Assembly: GCF_002218085.1 (NCBI RefSeq)
Contig: NZ_BDUC01000020.1
Coordinates: 4,445-68,444, forward strand
DNA from: Tolypothrix sp. NIES-4075
GTDB lineage: Bacteria; Cyanobacteriota; Cyanobacteriia; Cyanobacteriales; Nostocaceae
Direction: 5' to 3'
Length of the DNA: 64,000 nt
The notes under the pieces were generated by a model. It made no database searches, was not told the origin of the DNA, and was given only the letters and a program-made list of their open reading frames with translations. Positions within the stretch are counted from its first letter, which is position 1. The number at the start of each line of letters is the position of its first letter. Shown piece after piece: positions 17,115 to 25,103 of the stretch. The position numbers and the translations under genes are program-made.

Positions 17115-17996
17115 ATGTCTAGTTTACCAGTTTCAAAGCCAAAGAATCAACCTTTTTTTAAGATGACTGCTGAAAGGGCTAAGTCAGATTACAAGCAAAA
17201 ACTTATTACTGCTGAAGCATACATGCTTTACCTGCTTGACTCGCATCGTTCTGTAGGTTGGAAGTGGACTATTGAACCAAAGGAGTTTTGTAAGACTTGG
17301 GAGATACCGCGTAGCACGTTTTATCGGGCGATCTCAAGTCTCAAGTCTAAAGGTAAGTTGAACTGGGAAGTCCAGGGCAAAATAACTTTATGGAGAGGTT
17401 CGGATATTGGAATAGAAGACAGTCTCACGAATGGGATAGATAATCTCACGAATGAGACTTGCAGTCTCACGAATGGGATAGATAATCTCACGAATGAGAC
17501 TTGCAGTCTCACGAATGGGATAGATAATCTCACGAATGAGACTGCTGTCTTATTGATGGGCAAACAGGGTACTCAAAGTCTTGTACAGCAAGAGTTTGAA
17601 AACCTAACAGATATTAAACAGAGAGAGACAGACTCTACAGAGTCTGTCTCTCTTCCTCTTACACATAATCAAGAGCCGCCTGCGATCGCACCCTTTGGGG
17701 GTGCGTCTCCGGCTACTGCACTCAATGAAGAAGAAGTGCCGCGTGATGCTGAAGTGCCACAGGTGAAACTAACCAATGATGAACTCAAGACTCATCTTGA
17801 CGCTGCCGTTAAAGGCGTAATGCCAAGCGATGACGTAATAGGTCAACTAAGGGATTCTGACTACTGGGTGTGCTTCAGAAGGGCTGCTGAGGTGCATAAT
17901 TGGGATTTAGGACAGTTGTTTCAATCAGATGTCCCTGCCCATTTAAAAGAACATATGCGATCGCTTGCAGAAAAGTTCAAGCGTAGAAGATTCTGA
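17115..17996 (+). CDS. Winged-helix protein, candidate replication initiator
   Basis: 293 residues. The N-terminal third (about residues 30-105) reads as a winged helix-turn-helix: helix IEPKEFCKTWEI, recognition-like helix PRSTFYRAISSLKSKGKL, then a wing (NWEVQGKITLW). Residues about 103-144 are three 14-residue tandem repeats (SLTNGIDNLTNETC). A charged central linker contains a perfect DNA palindrome, and the C terminus (about residues 225-290) is helical. A wHTH followed by intragenic iterons resembles phage lambda O-type initiators. That comparison is by architecture only, and a plasmid transcription factor is the alternative. Confidence 0.55.
   Translation: MSSLPVSKPKNQPFFKMTAERAKSDYKQKLITAEAYMLYLLDSHRSVGWKWTIEPKEFCKTWEIPRSTFYRAISSLKSKGKLNWEVQGKITLWRGSDIGIEDSLTNGIDNLTNETCSLTNGIDNLTNETCSLTNGIDNLTNETAVLLMGKQGTQSLVQQEFENLTDIKQRETDSTESVSLPLTHNQEPPAIAPFGGASPATALNEEEVPRDAEVPQVKLTNDELKTHLDAAVKGVMPSDDVIGQLRDSDYWVCFRRAAEVHNWDLGQLFQSDVPAHLKEHMRSLAEKFKRRRF
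17421..17546 (+). repeat. Iteron-like repeats inside the wHTH gene
   Basis: Three nearly perfect 42-bp units (17421, 17463, 17505). Each unit contains two 21-bp subunits with the core CTCACGAATGRGAY, giving six equally spaced cores, i.e. two helical turns apart. Regular phase suits binding of a multimeric initiator. Confidence 0.85.
17622..17653. repeat. 32-bp perfect inverted repeat inside the wHTH gene
   Basis: Arms of 15 bp (AGAGAGACAGACTCT and its exact complement) around a 2-nt centre AC. It lies 76 bases after the iteron block, within codons for RETDSTESVSL. Confidence 0.85.
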
Positions 17997-18056
17997 GGAA
18001 ATACAAGCGAGGAAAGATTAAAGGGTGCGATCGCCCTGTTTCCTCTAAGAAGGACG

Positions 18057-18101
18057 GCGCTTGCAGAAAAGTTCAAACGCAGAAGATTCTTAGAGGAAAG
18101 A
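18057..18101 (+). repeat. Partial duplication of the wHTH gene 3' end
   Basis: GCTTGCAGAAAAGTTCAAAC and the following bases repeat the gene end at about 17959-17999. The first copy reads GATTCTGAGGAAA where the second reads GATTCTTAGAGGAAA, i.e. the second has the complete dispersed 12-mer. The surrounding 18001-18242 gap otherwise holds only HIP1 and 12-mer copies. Confidence 0.6.
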
Positions 18102-18242
18102 TTTGGATACGGCGATCGCTCTCTTCCTCTTTGAATTGGGCGATCGCAGTGTTTCCTCTAAGAATTAGGCGATCGCTTGTAACAGGTGCGTTGGCGCAAG
18201 GCTTGTCATAAGCGATCGCAGTCTTTCTCGTTGAGTCTATCC

Positions 18243-18518
18243 TCAGCTTTCCTCTAAGAATTTATCGCTGGCTCTCTTCTTGGCAGGCTGAACAGTTGTG
18301 TTCTTTACAGAACAGTCAACAGTGCTTTGGTTATCGTTTTTCAATTGGTTTAAATTCTGGGTGCTGCCGATGCTAATGCCAGCAGTGAAAGTGACAGACA
18401 ACCCCAGAATTATCCCAATAACGCGACCGGGAAGACGCAAGTTAATTGACACCCCAGTATTTTCTTGTTCAGAATGTACTTTTCGCTGGGGGTTGCGATT
18501 ATAATGAGAGTTTGGCAT
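18243..18518 (-). CDS. Small single-pass membrane protein
   Basis: 91 residues, start MPNSHYNRNP. A basic N-terminal region is followed by one transmembrane segment (VIGIILGLSVTFTAGISIG) and a polar C-terminal tail ending in KFLEES, encoded by a dispersed 12-mer. No family recognised. It is on the same strand as the operon ending at 18884 but separated by a terminator-like hairpin. Confidence 0.5.
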   Translation of the reverse strand: MPNSHYNRNPQRKVHSEQENTGVSINLRLPGRVIGIILGLSVTFTAGISIGSTQNLNQLKNDNQSTVDCSVKNTTVQPAKKRASDKFLEES

Positions 18519-18613
18519 AATAATCTAACAGCCTTAATTAAGCTGTGCAAAGTTTTGTCTTCCCTGATTTCTGTGGGCAAACGTTTATCAGTGGAAGAGT
18601 AGATATATAGCAG

Positions 18614-18655
18614 AGACCCCAAGCATGACGTAGGAAATCACGCAAGGGGTCTTTC
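18614..18655. terminator. Terminator-like hairpin
   Basis: AGACCCC (18614-18620) and GGGGTCT (18646-18652) pair around a 25-nt loop that has a further weak inner stem, followed by TTT. It separates the small membrane gene from the operon upstream on the minus strand. Stretch 18660-18883 shows nothing else. Confidence 0.5.
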
Positions 18656-18883
18656 GCCATGTGTATTAGCATAGCGGTTTTAATGTTTTATTGTCAAGTG
18701 AATACATGTCTAATTTTACTATATCATGTATCTATGAATTTTACGTAAAGATAATATAAAGAAAATATATTTTTAAGTGTGGCGACGGGGCAAAATGAGG
18801 ATTAATACTAAATCTTGCGCTAAGGAATTGACTAGCCACTTTCAACAAAGAGCGATCGCACTCAAGCATTTTTCCTCTAAGAA

Positions 18884-19930
18884 TCAAATCTCGGCATCTT
18901 TCACGCTGAGAACTATTAACTTAATTTCAAACAATGCACGCCGCATTTTAGCCCAAGAGCCGTATACTTGGGCTTTTGTATTATCAAAGCTGTTTTGTCT
19001 GCCTAAATAACTTTCTGTGTCGCTATTGCCGCGTACATACCTTATTTCGTATACCTGAAACTGTTGCGCTACCCGTGCTGCTATTATCTGAGAAGTTTGA
19101 AAATCGGTTCTCGCTTCATCAAATTGTACTAGTGCGATCGCAGTCTTTTCCCGAATAGTATCAGCAAGCTGCGCCCGTCCACGCTGAAGTTCGGCTACTT
19201 TTACTTGTATATCTGATATAGCGATCGCATTGCGCTGCGCGTCACTATTTCCCCCTTGTGTTCCCTCAAATAATGGCACACCAATACTTCTTATTAATCC
19301 ATTAATTAACCCTATGTTGCCGGTTAATATCCCGACTATGTTGTTTATTAAGCCGGTTCCCTGTTGCTGTGGCTGACCGGGTGATGCAACCGGACCGAGT
19401 AAATACTGTAGTGCTGGTGATAACACACCCAGTCTGATACTTTTCTTGTTGGCAACCTTTGCCTCATTAATCTTCTGATTAGCTTCGGATATCCGGGTAT
19501 CCAATTCCTTGAGTAAAGGAGATTGAGCGATCGCTCTGCTTTGCAGTTGTTCCAAACAAGCTGCTGATGTTTCCAGACATGGTAAAGCGCCTTTCATGAT
19601 GCGCCACATGTCATCATTAAATTGCTTTTCAATCAACTGGTCGATATTGGGCTTGTTTAGGGGATTTTGCTCAGTTTTGGGAACAACTGTATCGCTTTGC
19701 TGTTCCGCTTCCTCTGGGTCTATTACTTCCTCAACTGTATCATCGGGTACTTGAGTATTTGGATTTTCAAATGTTTGAGTATCCGCTGTTGCTGGTGGAT
19801 TGGGTGGTTTAGCGTTGGGTTGTATGGAGGGTGGAAGTTTTGGGGGAACTGGTAGAGTCTGCGCTTGTACCGTCCCCATTCTTAGAGGAAATATTAGAAG
19901 TGATAGTGATAGTAGTTGTATAGCGTCCAT
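18884..19930 (-). CDS. Outer-membrane-factor (TolC)-like or periplasmic helical protein
   Basis: 348 residues. A signal peptide (LLSLSLLIFPLRMGTVQAQ) is followed by a Pro-rich linker and long amphipathic helices, including RISEANQKINEAKVANKKSI and ARTDFQTSQIIAARVAQQF, like TolC-family repeats. At 348 residues it is shorter than TolC-family proteins. Its start codon lies inside a leftover copy of the HlyD 3' end (repeat 19790-20018), in a different frame. It is the last gene of an operon with an HlyD-like adaptor, consistent with an export channel. The missing length leaves the call uncertain. Confidence 0.5.
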   Translation of the reverse strand: MDAIQLLSLSLLIFPLRMGTVQAQTLPVPPKLPPSIQPNAKPPNPPATADTQTFENPNTQVPDDTVEEVIDPEEAEQQSDTVVPKTEQNPLNKPNIDQLIEKQFNDDMWRIMKGALPCLETSAACLEQLQSRAIAQSPLLKELDTRISEANQKINEAKVANKKSIRLGVLSPALQYLLGPVASPGQPQQQGTGLINNIVGILTGNIGLINGLIRSIGVPLFEGTQGGNSDAQRNAIAISDIQVKVAELQRGRAQLADTIREKTAIALVQFDEARTDFQTSQIIAARVAQQFQVYEIRYVRGNSDTESYLGRQNSFDNTKAQVYGSWAKMRRALFEIKLIVLSVKDAEI

Positions 19931-20018
19931 TATTACCCACCCAAGGTTTAACGCGCCTAATATAGCCGTCGCGGGGCGATCGCACCAACGGTATTTGTGC
20001 GAGTTTATCTTCGATGGT
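19790..20018. repeat. Direct repeat, copy 1 (HlyD 3' end / OMF 5' end junction)
   Basis: About 230 bases match 20947-21176 at roughly 85 percent by eye, at a distance of about 1158 bases. This copy holds the functional start of the OMF-like gene and a dead copy of the HlyD C terminus. Confidence 0.8.
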
Positions 20019-20080
20019 TTAGCGTCTAAAAACTTTAAAAAGATTATTTGTCGTGATTGCCGAGCTTTTTATAAGTAACA

Positions 20081-20104
20081 AGAGACGCGAAATTTCACGT
20101 CTCT
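20081..20104. repeat. Nostoc-type small palindromic repeat
   Basis: AGAGACGCGAAATTTC followed by ACGTCTCT: a 24-bp near-perfect palindrome of the GAGACG...CGTCTC type that is common in Nostocales genomes. It lies between copy 1 of the junction repeat and the inserted gene. Confidence 0.7.
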
Positions 20105-20272
20105 ACAGGTCTAAAATCAGTAGCAAAAACCCTTAACGCCAAGCGTATTGACATTTAGATGGGGCTTTACAATAAGTGGTCTTATTAGTTGGAATGACTT
20201 TCTTGGTGTTGTTGGTGATTATGGGATTTTTAACAACTAGAACTAATAAAAGACGGTAGAAGTATAAATTTA

Positions 20273-20791
20273 TCAGGGCACAGGGATAGAACCAGTAGTT
20301 AAACTTATTACGTAATAAGGTCTAAAAGGTAGAGGAAAGCCAGAGTCTGGAAAACCACCAACGCCTAAAACTCCACTTCCCTCTGTTACAAAGCCAAATA
20401 TAAGGTTATTTGAACACTGTGGGTTGTTAATAATTGCTTTTCCCTTTGTGCTTGAGGTTATTGTAATGCTGGGTGTTAGCAAATTAATCGTAACCTTAAT
20501 TTTGTCAGTTGTTCGAGGATTGAATGGAAATTCTGCTAATGAGAAGCTGCCATCATCGCTGGGAAAACCCCATCTCTCGTTGCTCTCATAAAGGGTTGCC
20601 TCTCCTACAAAAAAAGATAATGGAATTTCTGGAGAGATAATTGATGTTTCTAAATGAAGTCTGCCTTCGGCATACCTGGCTGGACCATTTGTATCATTGG
20701 ATATTAGATTTAAAGACACAAAATGCTCGTCAGTTCCAGATCCCCCCTTGATCCAATCCACATATGTTTGTAAAAAGTTGGCGCAAGTCAT
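20273..20791 (-). CDS. Hypothetical protein inside the duplicated junction
   Basis: 172 residues from the ATG at 20791 (MTCANFLQTY), which has AAGGAAG upstream; a longer frame to 20896 lacks a better RBS. The product is beta-rich with Gly/Pro-rich C-terminal loops (GVLGVGGFPDSGFPLPF). It looks like a sandwich-fold protein of unknown role. It interrupts the HlyD/OMF pair and is bounded by the two junction repeats, so it probably arrived with the duplication. Confidence 0.6.
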   Translation of the reverse strand: MTCANFLQTYVDWIKGGSGTDEHFVSLNLISNDTNGPARYAEGRLHLETSIISPEIPLSFFVGEATLYESNERWGFPSDDGSFSLAEFPFNPRTTDKIKVTINLLTPSITITSSTKGKAIINNPQCSNNLIFGFVTEGSGVLGVGGFPDSGFPLPFRPYYVISLTTGSIPVP

Positions 20792-20946
20792 ATACACTTC
20801 CTTATTCGTAGTTAGCTTTTCTTTCCTATTTTTTATAAGCGCTAGTAAAATCAACTTATGCACTTTTTCGGAATGAATTTCCCAATATGCAGACAATAAA
20901 AACCCGCGATTGGCAGGGTGGTGATGCCTATTTGGGTTAGTTATAG

Positions 20947-21176
20947 GCTGTGGTGGTGGATTGGGGGTTTAGCGTTTGGTTGACTTGTTGGTGGAAGTTT
21001 TAGGGGAACTGGCAGGACTTGCGCTGCTACTGTTCCCATTCTTAGAGGAAAGATTAGAAGTGATAGTGATAGTAGTCGTATAGCGTCCATTGTTCCCAAT
21101 CCACGGCTTAACGCGCCTAATATAGCCGTCACGGGGCGATCGCACCAACGGTATTTGTGCTAGTTTGTCCTCGATG
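20947..21176. repeat. Direct repeat, copy 2 (HlyD 3' end / OMF 5' end junction)
   Basis: Counterpart of 19790-20018. This copy holds the live C terminus of the HlyD-like gene and a dead OMF start: from complement 21087 a signal peptide MDAIRLLSLSLLIFPLRMG opens but stops at 20941. Confidence 0.8.
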
Positions 21177-22171
21177 TTGGCAAGTGAGATATTAAGCTGT
21201 GCTAATTGATAATCCTTTTCTCTGATGCTCTGTGCGTACTGCTGCTGTTGGCGGGAAAACTCTTGTTCTAACTGTGCTTGATATTGCGATCGCTTGATGC
21301 TCTCTACATTCGCATCATATTCAAGTAGTTCTCTGCGCGACTGCGCGGCGGTAAAACGTGACATTGATAGTGATAATTCTGATTCCGCTATTTTTACCGC
21401 GAGTTGTAATTGTTGCAGTTCTTGTTGTTGTTCAATTGCTGAAGAATTAAGTTTCGCCTTGCTTTGGTCTAAAGCGCTTCTTGTCTGTTCGTATTCAGAC
21501 TGAATCTGTCTTAGCTTTGCTTCCTCGTGTTGTAATATTGCTGGCTGCATTTTCATGTCACGCATCCCTGCTATAAGCTGTTCCTGCTCCTGCACCTTTT
21601 GAGTTGCAATTTGTAGTCCAGCTTCTGCGCGTTCCATCTCAGCCCGGACTTGGGGATTATCGCTTTGTAGCAGTGGTGTACGCCCTTCTAAAATTGCCTT
21701 TGCCTGGGATAATTTTAGTTGACACTGAGCGATCGCTGCTTTTTCCTCTGAGAAAATTGCCGGTGGTAAATTTGACGCTCCCGGTTGCGCTGGTGCTTTG
21801 ACTGGTGCGGGAATTGTCTTTGACTTTATATTTTCAACTTGCAATAATATCGACTTTTTCTGTCTGTCTAAGCGCTCCCTTTCTGGTGTGTTGTCTATTA
21901 ACACTTGCCCTCTAGCGATCGCATCACCTTCTTTTATCTTTAAAAATGATGGATCGTCAGCTGTTAATGAGAGTCTTAGGGTTCGGTTGTTTAGCTGTTC
22001 CTTTGTTCCGTTCTCTGCTGTTCTCCCCTTAAAAGTTTCAACCTCATTATTTGGCTTTGAGGGTTGGGCATTTACAAAACGCTTTCCTTGTAGTATTGCG
22101 ACTATGGATAGTGCTATGAGTAGGGCGATACCGGGTGCGGCAACCTCGCGGAGTGCTAAATGTGTTTTCAT
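20969..22171 (-). CDS. HlyD/membrane-fusion-protein-like adaptor
   Basis: 400 residues. One N-terminal transmembrane segment (APGIALLIALSIVAIL), a barrel-like segment (LKIKEGDAIARGQVLIDNT), a long coiled-coil hairpin (about residues 95-310, rich in Gln/Glu/Leu) and the returning barrel SPRDGYIRRVKPWIGNNG. This is the order of periplasmic adaptors in type I secretion and RND efflux. Its start overlaps the stop of the membrane hydrolase gene by 4 nt. The tail (SSASPASSPKTSTNKSTKR) is low complexity and includes an SSKN from a dispersed 12-mer. Confidence 0.75.
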   Translation of the reverse strand: MKTHLALREVAAPGIALLIALSIVAILQGKRFVNAQPSKPNNEVETFKGRTAENGTKEQLNNRTLRLSLTADDPSFLKIKEGDAIARGQVLIDNTPERERLDRQKKSILLQVENIKSKTIPAPVKAPAQPGASNLPPAIFSEEKAAIAQCQLKLSQAKAILEGRTPLLQSDNPQVRAEMERAEAGLQIATQKVQEQEQLIAGMRDMKMQPAILQHEEAKLRQIQSEYEQTRSALDQSKAKLNSSAIEQQQELQQLQLAVKIAESELSLSMSRFTAAQSRRELLEYDANVESIKRSQYQAQLEQEFSRQQQQYAQSIREKDYQLAQLNISLANIEDKLAQIPLVRSPRDGYIRRVKPWIGNNGRYTTTITITSNLSSKNGNSSSASPASSPKTSTNKSTKR

Positions 22172-23181
22172 AGTTCTTTAATCAGCACTTCACCGCTGAC
22201 AATAAAAAACTCTTCTATAGAAGTTAAGTCTGATGGCGAGGCGTGGTCTAAACTTATTCCTATTCCAGATTTGCTGACTACTGGCATTACTCCTGGTGCA
22301 GGAATTGGTAAACTTATTTCTGCTGCATCTTCTATCTCTAAGTTTCCGACTATTAGCGCCCCTGGTGAAAGCGAATTTATCCATTCTCTCGCCTCTGCTT
22401 CCTCTATCCGCTGGCGGCGTATTTTCATGGCTAGTCTTTCAGGTAGGGTGTTTACGCGCTTTGGTACAACCTCCCCCCCTTGACCAATTCTCAGTATTTG
22501 CCCTTCACTAGAGCGACTGATTAGCGTTCCTCCACTTGCCCCAATTGCCCAGAACTTCTGCGAAACTTTCGTCCCATCAACTCTGCGTGTCCCCTCTACA
22601 AACACAGCGATCGCTTTCTGGTCTTCTTGCTGCAAAAGTTCTATTGCTGTTCTTTCTGTGGGGAATAAAGTGCGAGTTGCCCATGCTCCAATTCCGCCGC
22701 CGCCGGTGATTAAGTAAAAAGCGATCGCTCCTATACAAACTGTGGTTGCAAGTATGGCATAATCTGCTGTCTTGCCTGTTTCTATGCGATTTCTGGGGTT
22801 TAATCCTATCACCCAATTGTCTTTATTAATTGGGTAGAAAAACTGGCATCCAAGCTTGGTGGAACAGTCGGAAAAGCAGCTTAATAGATGTCCCAATGGT
22901 GCAGCAATCCATAACTGCCATCCGTACAGCCAGAGTGTAGGAAGGGTAATAAGTGCGATCGCTAAACTCAAAAATATAGAGTGTGTAGCGCTGCGGTGTG
23001 GAAATCTTTCCTCTAAGAATTTCGCCAAAGGATACAGTGCTTTGCCGATCCAGCTTTTGGTGGTATCAAGGTCTGGAATCTGTGACCCCATCCCGGCTAA
23101 AAGTAGCACAGAAAGGTCAACACTGCCAGTTATGCAAACTGCCCCGGTAAGAGCGATCGCTGTGTGGGTTATGCCAAGCAT
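22168..23181 (-). CDS. Membrane-bound metal-dependent hydrolase (YdjM/DUF457-like)
   Basis: 337 residues. The N-terminal half has MLGITHTAIALTGAV, IPDLD, and FPHRSATHSIF, i.e. the His/Asp metal-ligand pattern of the LexA-regulated YdjM/YbcI (DUF457) membrane hydrolases, with several hydrophobic segments. The C-terminal half (from about residue 180) is a soluble extension with no recognised fold. Start and stop overlap the neighbouring genes by 1 and 4 nt, so translation is coupled within the operon. Confidence 0.7.
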   Translation of the reverse strand: MLGITHTAIALTGAVCITGSVDLSVLLLAGMGSQIPDLDTTKSWIGKALYPLAKFLEERFPHRSATHSIFLSLAIALITLPTLWLYGWQLWIAAPLGHLLSCFSDCSTKLGCQFFYPINKDNWVIGLNPRNRIETGKTADYAILATTVCIGAIAFYLITGGGGIGAWATRTLFPTERTAIELLQQEDQKAIAVFVEGTRRVDGTKVSQKFWAIGASGGTLISRSSEGQILRIGQGGEVVPKRVNTLPERLAMKIRRQRIEEAEAREWINSLSPGALIVGNLEIEDAAEISLPIPAPGVMPVVSKSGIGISLDHASPSDLTSIEEFFIVSGEVLIKEL

Positions 23182-23942
23182 TAGCGTCTATTCTCCTTGG
23201 GAAAGAGTAAACGGAGCGATCGCAGTGAGAAAAACACTGTAATTGCAACTCCTCCTAGAATTCTCAGTCTGATGTCTCCAGTTGCCATGCCGATAAAACG
23301 TACTGCTCCTACCAGTCCAGCAATCACCATTAAAAACGGTGTAATGTCGCGATAGTTACCACCGTCTTGCGTGTTAGTTGCATCTACACCCTGTTGTAAC
23401 TCTAAAACCATACGCTGCGCTAAAAGTGGATTACCTCCGGCGCGTGATGCTAACTCTGCCACTTTGGTAGGGTTTATTAACACCCCTGTTTCTACGGCTT
23501 TATTCCAGATTAAAGTTCTGATTTGCTGCTCTTCCAATGGTTGCAACTGGATGCGAGGGACTTTAAACAATACTCCTTCAAGGTCGCGTCTGTCTCCCAA
23601 TAAAAGTAGGGTCTTTCCGTCTTCGTGCAAATCTTCCAGCCAACCTTTAAGGGAGGCAGTCCATTTGTGAGCGCGATCGCATATTAAAATCTTGCTTCCT
23701 AAATTAAGCGTGATTTCCTCTTTTAGCTGCTTTGCAGTTAGGTCTTTCCCCCTGTCTCCTTCATCAGTGATTTGGTAAGTATCAATGTCTAGTCCTTCTG
23801 CGATCATTTGTAGTGTCTTTGTGTTATCTCCTTTGTACACGCCATAAACACAGTTAGGTAGTCTCTCAATCACCAGCTTTGCTAGGTGAGTTTTTCCTGC
23901 TCCTGCCTCACCAGTTACACATAGCGATCGCCCTCGTTCCAA
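23181..23942 (-). CDS. ExeA-like AAA ATPase with two C-terminal transmembrane segments
   Basis: At least 253 residues. Walker A GEAGAGKTHLAK is near the N terminus, Walker B-like KILICDRAHK and a sensor region follow, then two hydrophobic segments (ITPFLMVIAGLVGAVRFIG; LRILGGVAITVFFSLRSL). The same frame stays open upstream to about 24060 (IPECLDIQDFRPSITTQVTESL), which looks like real N-terminal sequence but has no ATG, so a non-ATG start near the end of the kfrA-like gene is likely. The ATPase may energise or regulate the export-like operon, or act in plasmid transfer. Confidence 0.65.
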   Translation of the reverse strand: MERGRSLCVTGEAGAGKTHLAKLVIERLPNCVYGVYKGDNTKTLQMIAEGLDIDTYQITDEGDRGKDLTAKQLKEEITLNLGSKILICDRAHKWTASLKGWLEDLHEDGKTLLLLGDRRDLEGVLFKVPRIQLQPLEEQQIRTLIWNKAVETGVLINPTKVAELASRAGGNPLLAQRMVLELQQGVDATNTQDGGNYRDITPFLMVIAGLVGAVRFIGMATGDIRLRILGGVAITVFFSLRSLRLLFPKENRR

Positions 23943-24067
23943 ACTTTCTGTGACCTGTGTCGTTATGCTTGGTCTAAAGTCTTGGATATCTAAACATTCG
24001 GGTATGCGCGTATCTGGATTTTTAGAGTTAGGGATTGGGGGTTGGGGATTGGGAGTTGGGGATTGGT

Positions 24068-24643
24068 TTATTGGAACTGGGCGATCGCTGCCTGGGCGAA
24101 AAAATCGGGATTGTACTGCTCCTGGCGTTGGTTAATAACAGTATTGGTTCTGGATTTATAAGCCTCTATCTGCTGTTTTAAATCGGCTGGTAATTGGTCT
24201 GGATTTTCCAGTAAGTGTGCTACTACCGCGTTTTCTCCTACTATTAAAGCCGCTGCTCGTTCGGCTGCGCGTCGTGCAATTTGCGCTATGTCGTCGTTAG
24301 GAGTATTTGAGTATCCGGATTCTTGAGCACTCTGTACCACATTCTTAGAGGAAACTGTACCTTCAGCGTTCTGCAAAGTTGGTGAAGCGATCGCGTTGTT
24401 GTCTTGATTTTGTACCGTTAGTGCCTTAGATTCTCTCCACTCCGCGATGTACCTTGATAAGTCTCTATCACTTCCCCCGGTACGCTCCCGTACCGTGGCG
24501 CGTGTGATTTTCTCCCCTGCAAAATGCATATTATCGCAGGCTAAAAAAACTTTTTCTTTTAAACTTAACTCAGCTTGTACCTCTTTATTTCCATCGTTTT
24601 CGGTACAGTTTTCGTTTTGGTTGCGCTCTAATTCTTCGTTCAT
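24068..24643 (-). CDS. KfrA-type plasmid DNA-binding protein
   Basis: 191 residues. Residues about 28-70 (LKEKVFLACDNM ... ATVRERTGGSDRDLSRYIAEW) match the KfrA N-terminal DNA-binding domain. KfrA proteins are plasmid-coded, autoregulated and linked to stable inheritance. The C-terminal half is helical with a long Ala-rich segment (RRAAERAAALIVGENAVV). An SSKN from a dispersed 12-mer lies in the linker. Twelve GGTAC/GTACC sites cluster in its promoter and coding region, probable binding sites. Confidence 0.75.
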   Translation of the reverse strand: MNEELERNQNENCTENDGNKEVQAELSLKEKVFLACDNMHFAGEKITRATVRERTGGSDRDLSRYIAEWRESKALTVQNQDNNAIASPTLQNAEGTVSSKNVVQSAQESGYSNTPNDDIAQIARRAAERAAALIVGENAVVAHLLENPDQLPADLKQQIEAYKSRTNTVINQRQEQYNPDFFAQAAIAQFQ

Positions 24644-24735
24644 GGTTCTAATAAAGGTACAACTATATATAAAAAATGGTACGGTGATGCATCATACAAT
24701 CGTCACCAGTACCATTACTTATTTTGCTTTGTACC
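24333..24735. promoter_or_regulatory. Cluster of twelve GGTAC/GTACC sites around kfrA
   Basis: GTACC or GGTAC occurs at 24333, 24357, 24412, 24449, 24479, 24490, 24577, 24602, 24656, 24678, 24709 and 24731. Several extend to GTACCGT or GGTACGG. Fewer than one is expected by chance in 400 bases. Probable KfrA operator or centromere-like array. Confidence 0.6.
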
Positions 24736-24739
24736 GTGG

Positions 24740-24910
24740 TTACTCGGTTTTATCCCGAAGAATTTCTGTTAACATGCACTCTTCTATCCAGTCTGAAAAG
24801 TCTCCTTTATAGCCTGAATCTTCAAGTATTCGTATTAGTTTGCGGTGTACATCTTTGCGGACATAAACAGTAGTTTGCCTGTAATCGGGATGCGATCGCG
24901 CCCCACAACG
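24740..24910 (-). pseudogene. ParB-type RHH domain remnant lacking a start
   Basis: The minus strand is open between a TAA (24911-24913) and the stop at 24740-24742 without a usable start codon. It encodes SHPDYRQTTVYVRKDVHRKL followed by ILEDSGYKGDFSDWIEECM, matching the C terminus of the ParB-like protein at 36345 (SHPDYEQVTAYIKTLTYQEV...). In both cases HIP1 encodes the RSH. Likely the leftover of a second partition locus. An unusual start codon is the alternative. Confidence 0.5.
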
Positions 24911-25103
24911 TTAAACATCAAGAGCAATGTTGAAGTGACTGCGAACATTGGGTAAAAGAGCAGTGATTCCGAAAGTTACGCTAAATATCCCGAACACCAG
25001 AGATAAAACAAAGGCGAAACAAAAAGCACCCTTGAGGGTACTGCAAGGAAGTTATCTCTTCTTACACTATGGACATATAAGCCAATGAATAAAGGAGATT
25101 ACG

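Noticed and set aside
18700..18735. ATACATGT/CATGTATC words as a further operator of the palindromic regulon
   Set aside because: Does not form the CCATGTATACATGG palindrome and there is no divergent gene pair.
22577..22816. Second minus-strand frame inside the membrane hydrolase gene
   Set aside because: Short, basic, no motif; a shadow of the hydrolase gene, unlike the methyltransferase case.
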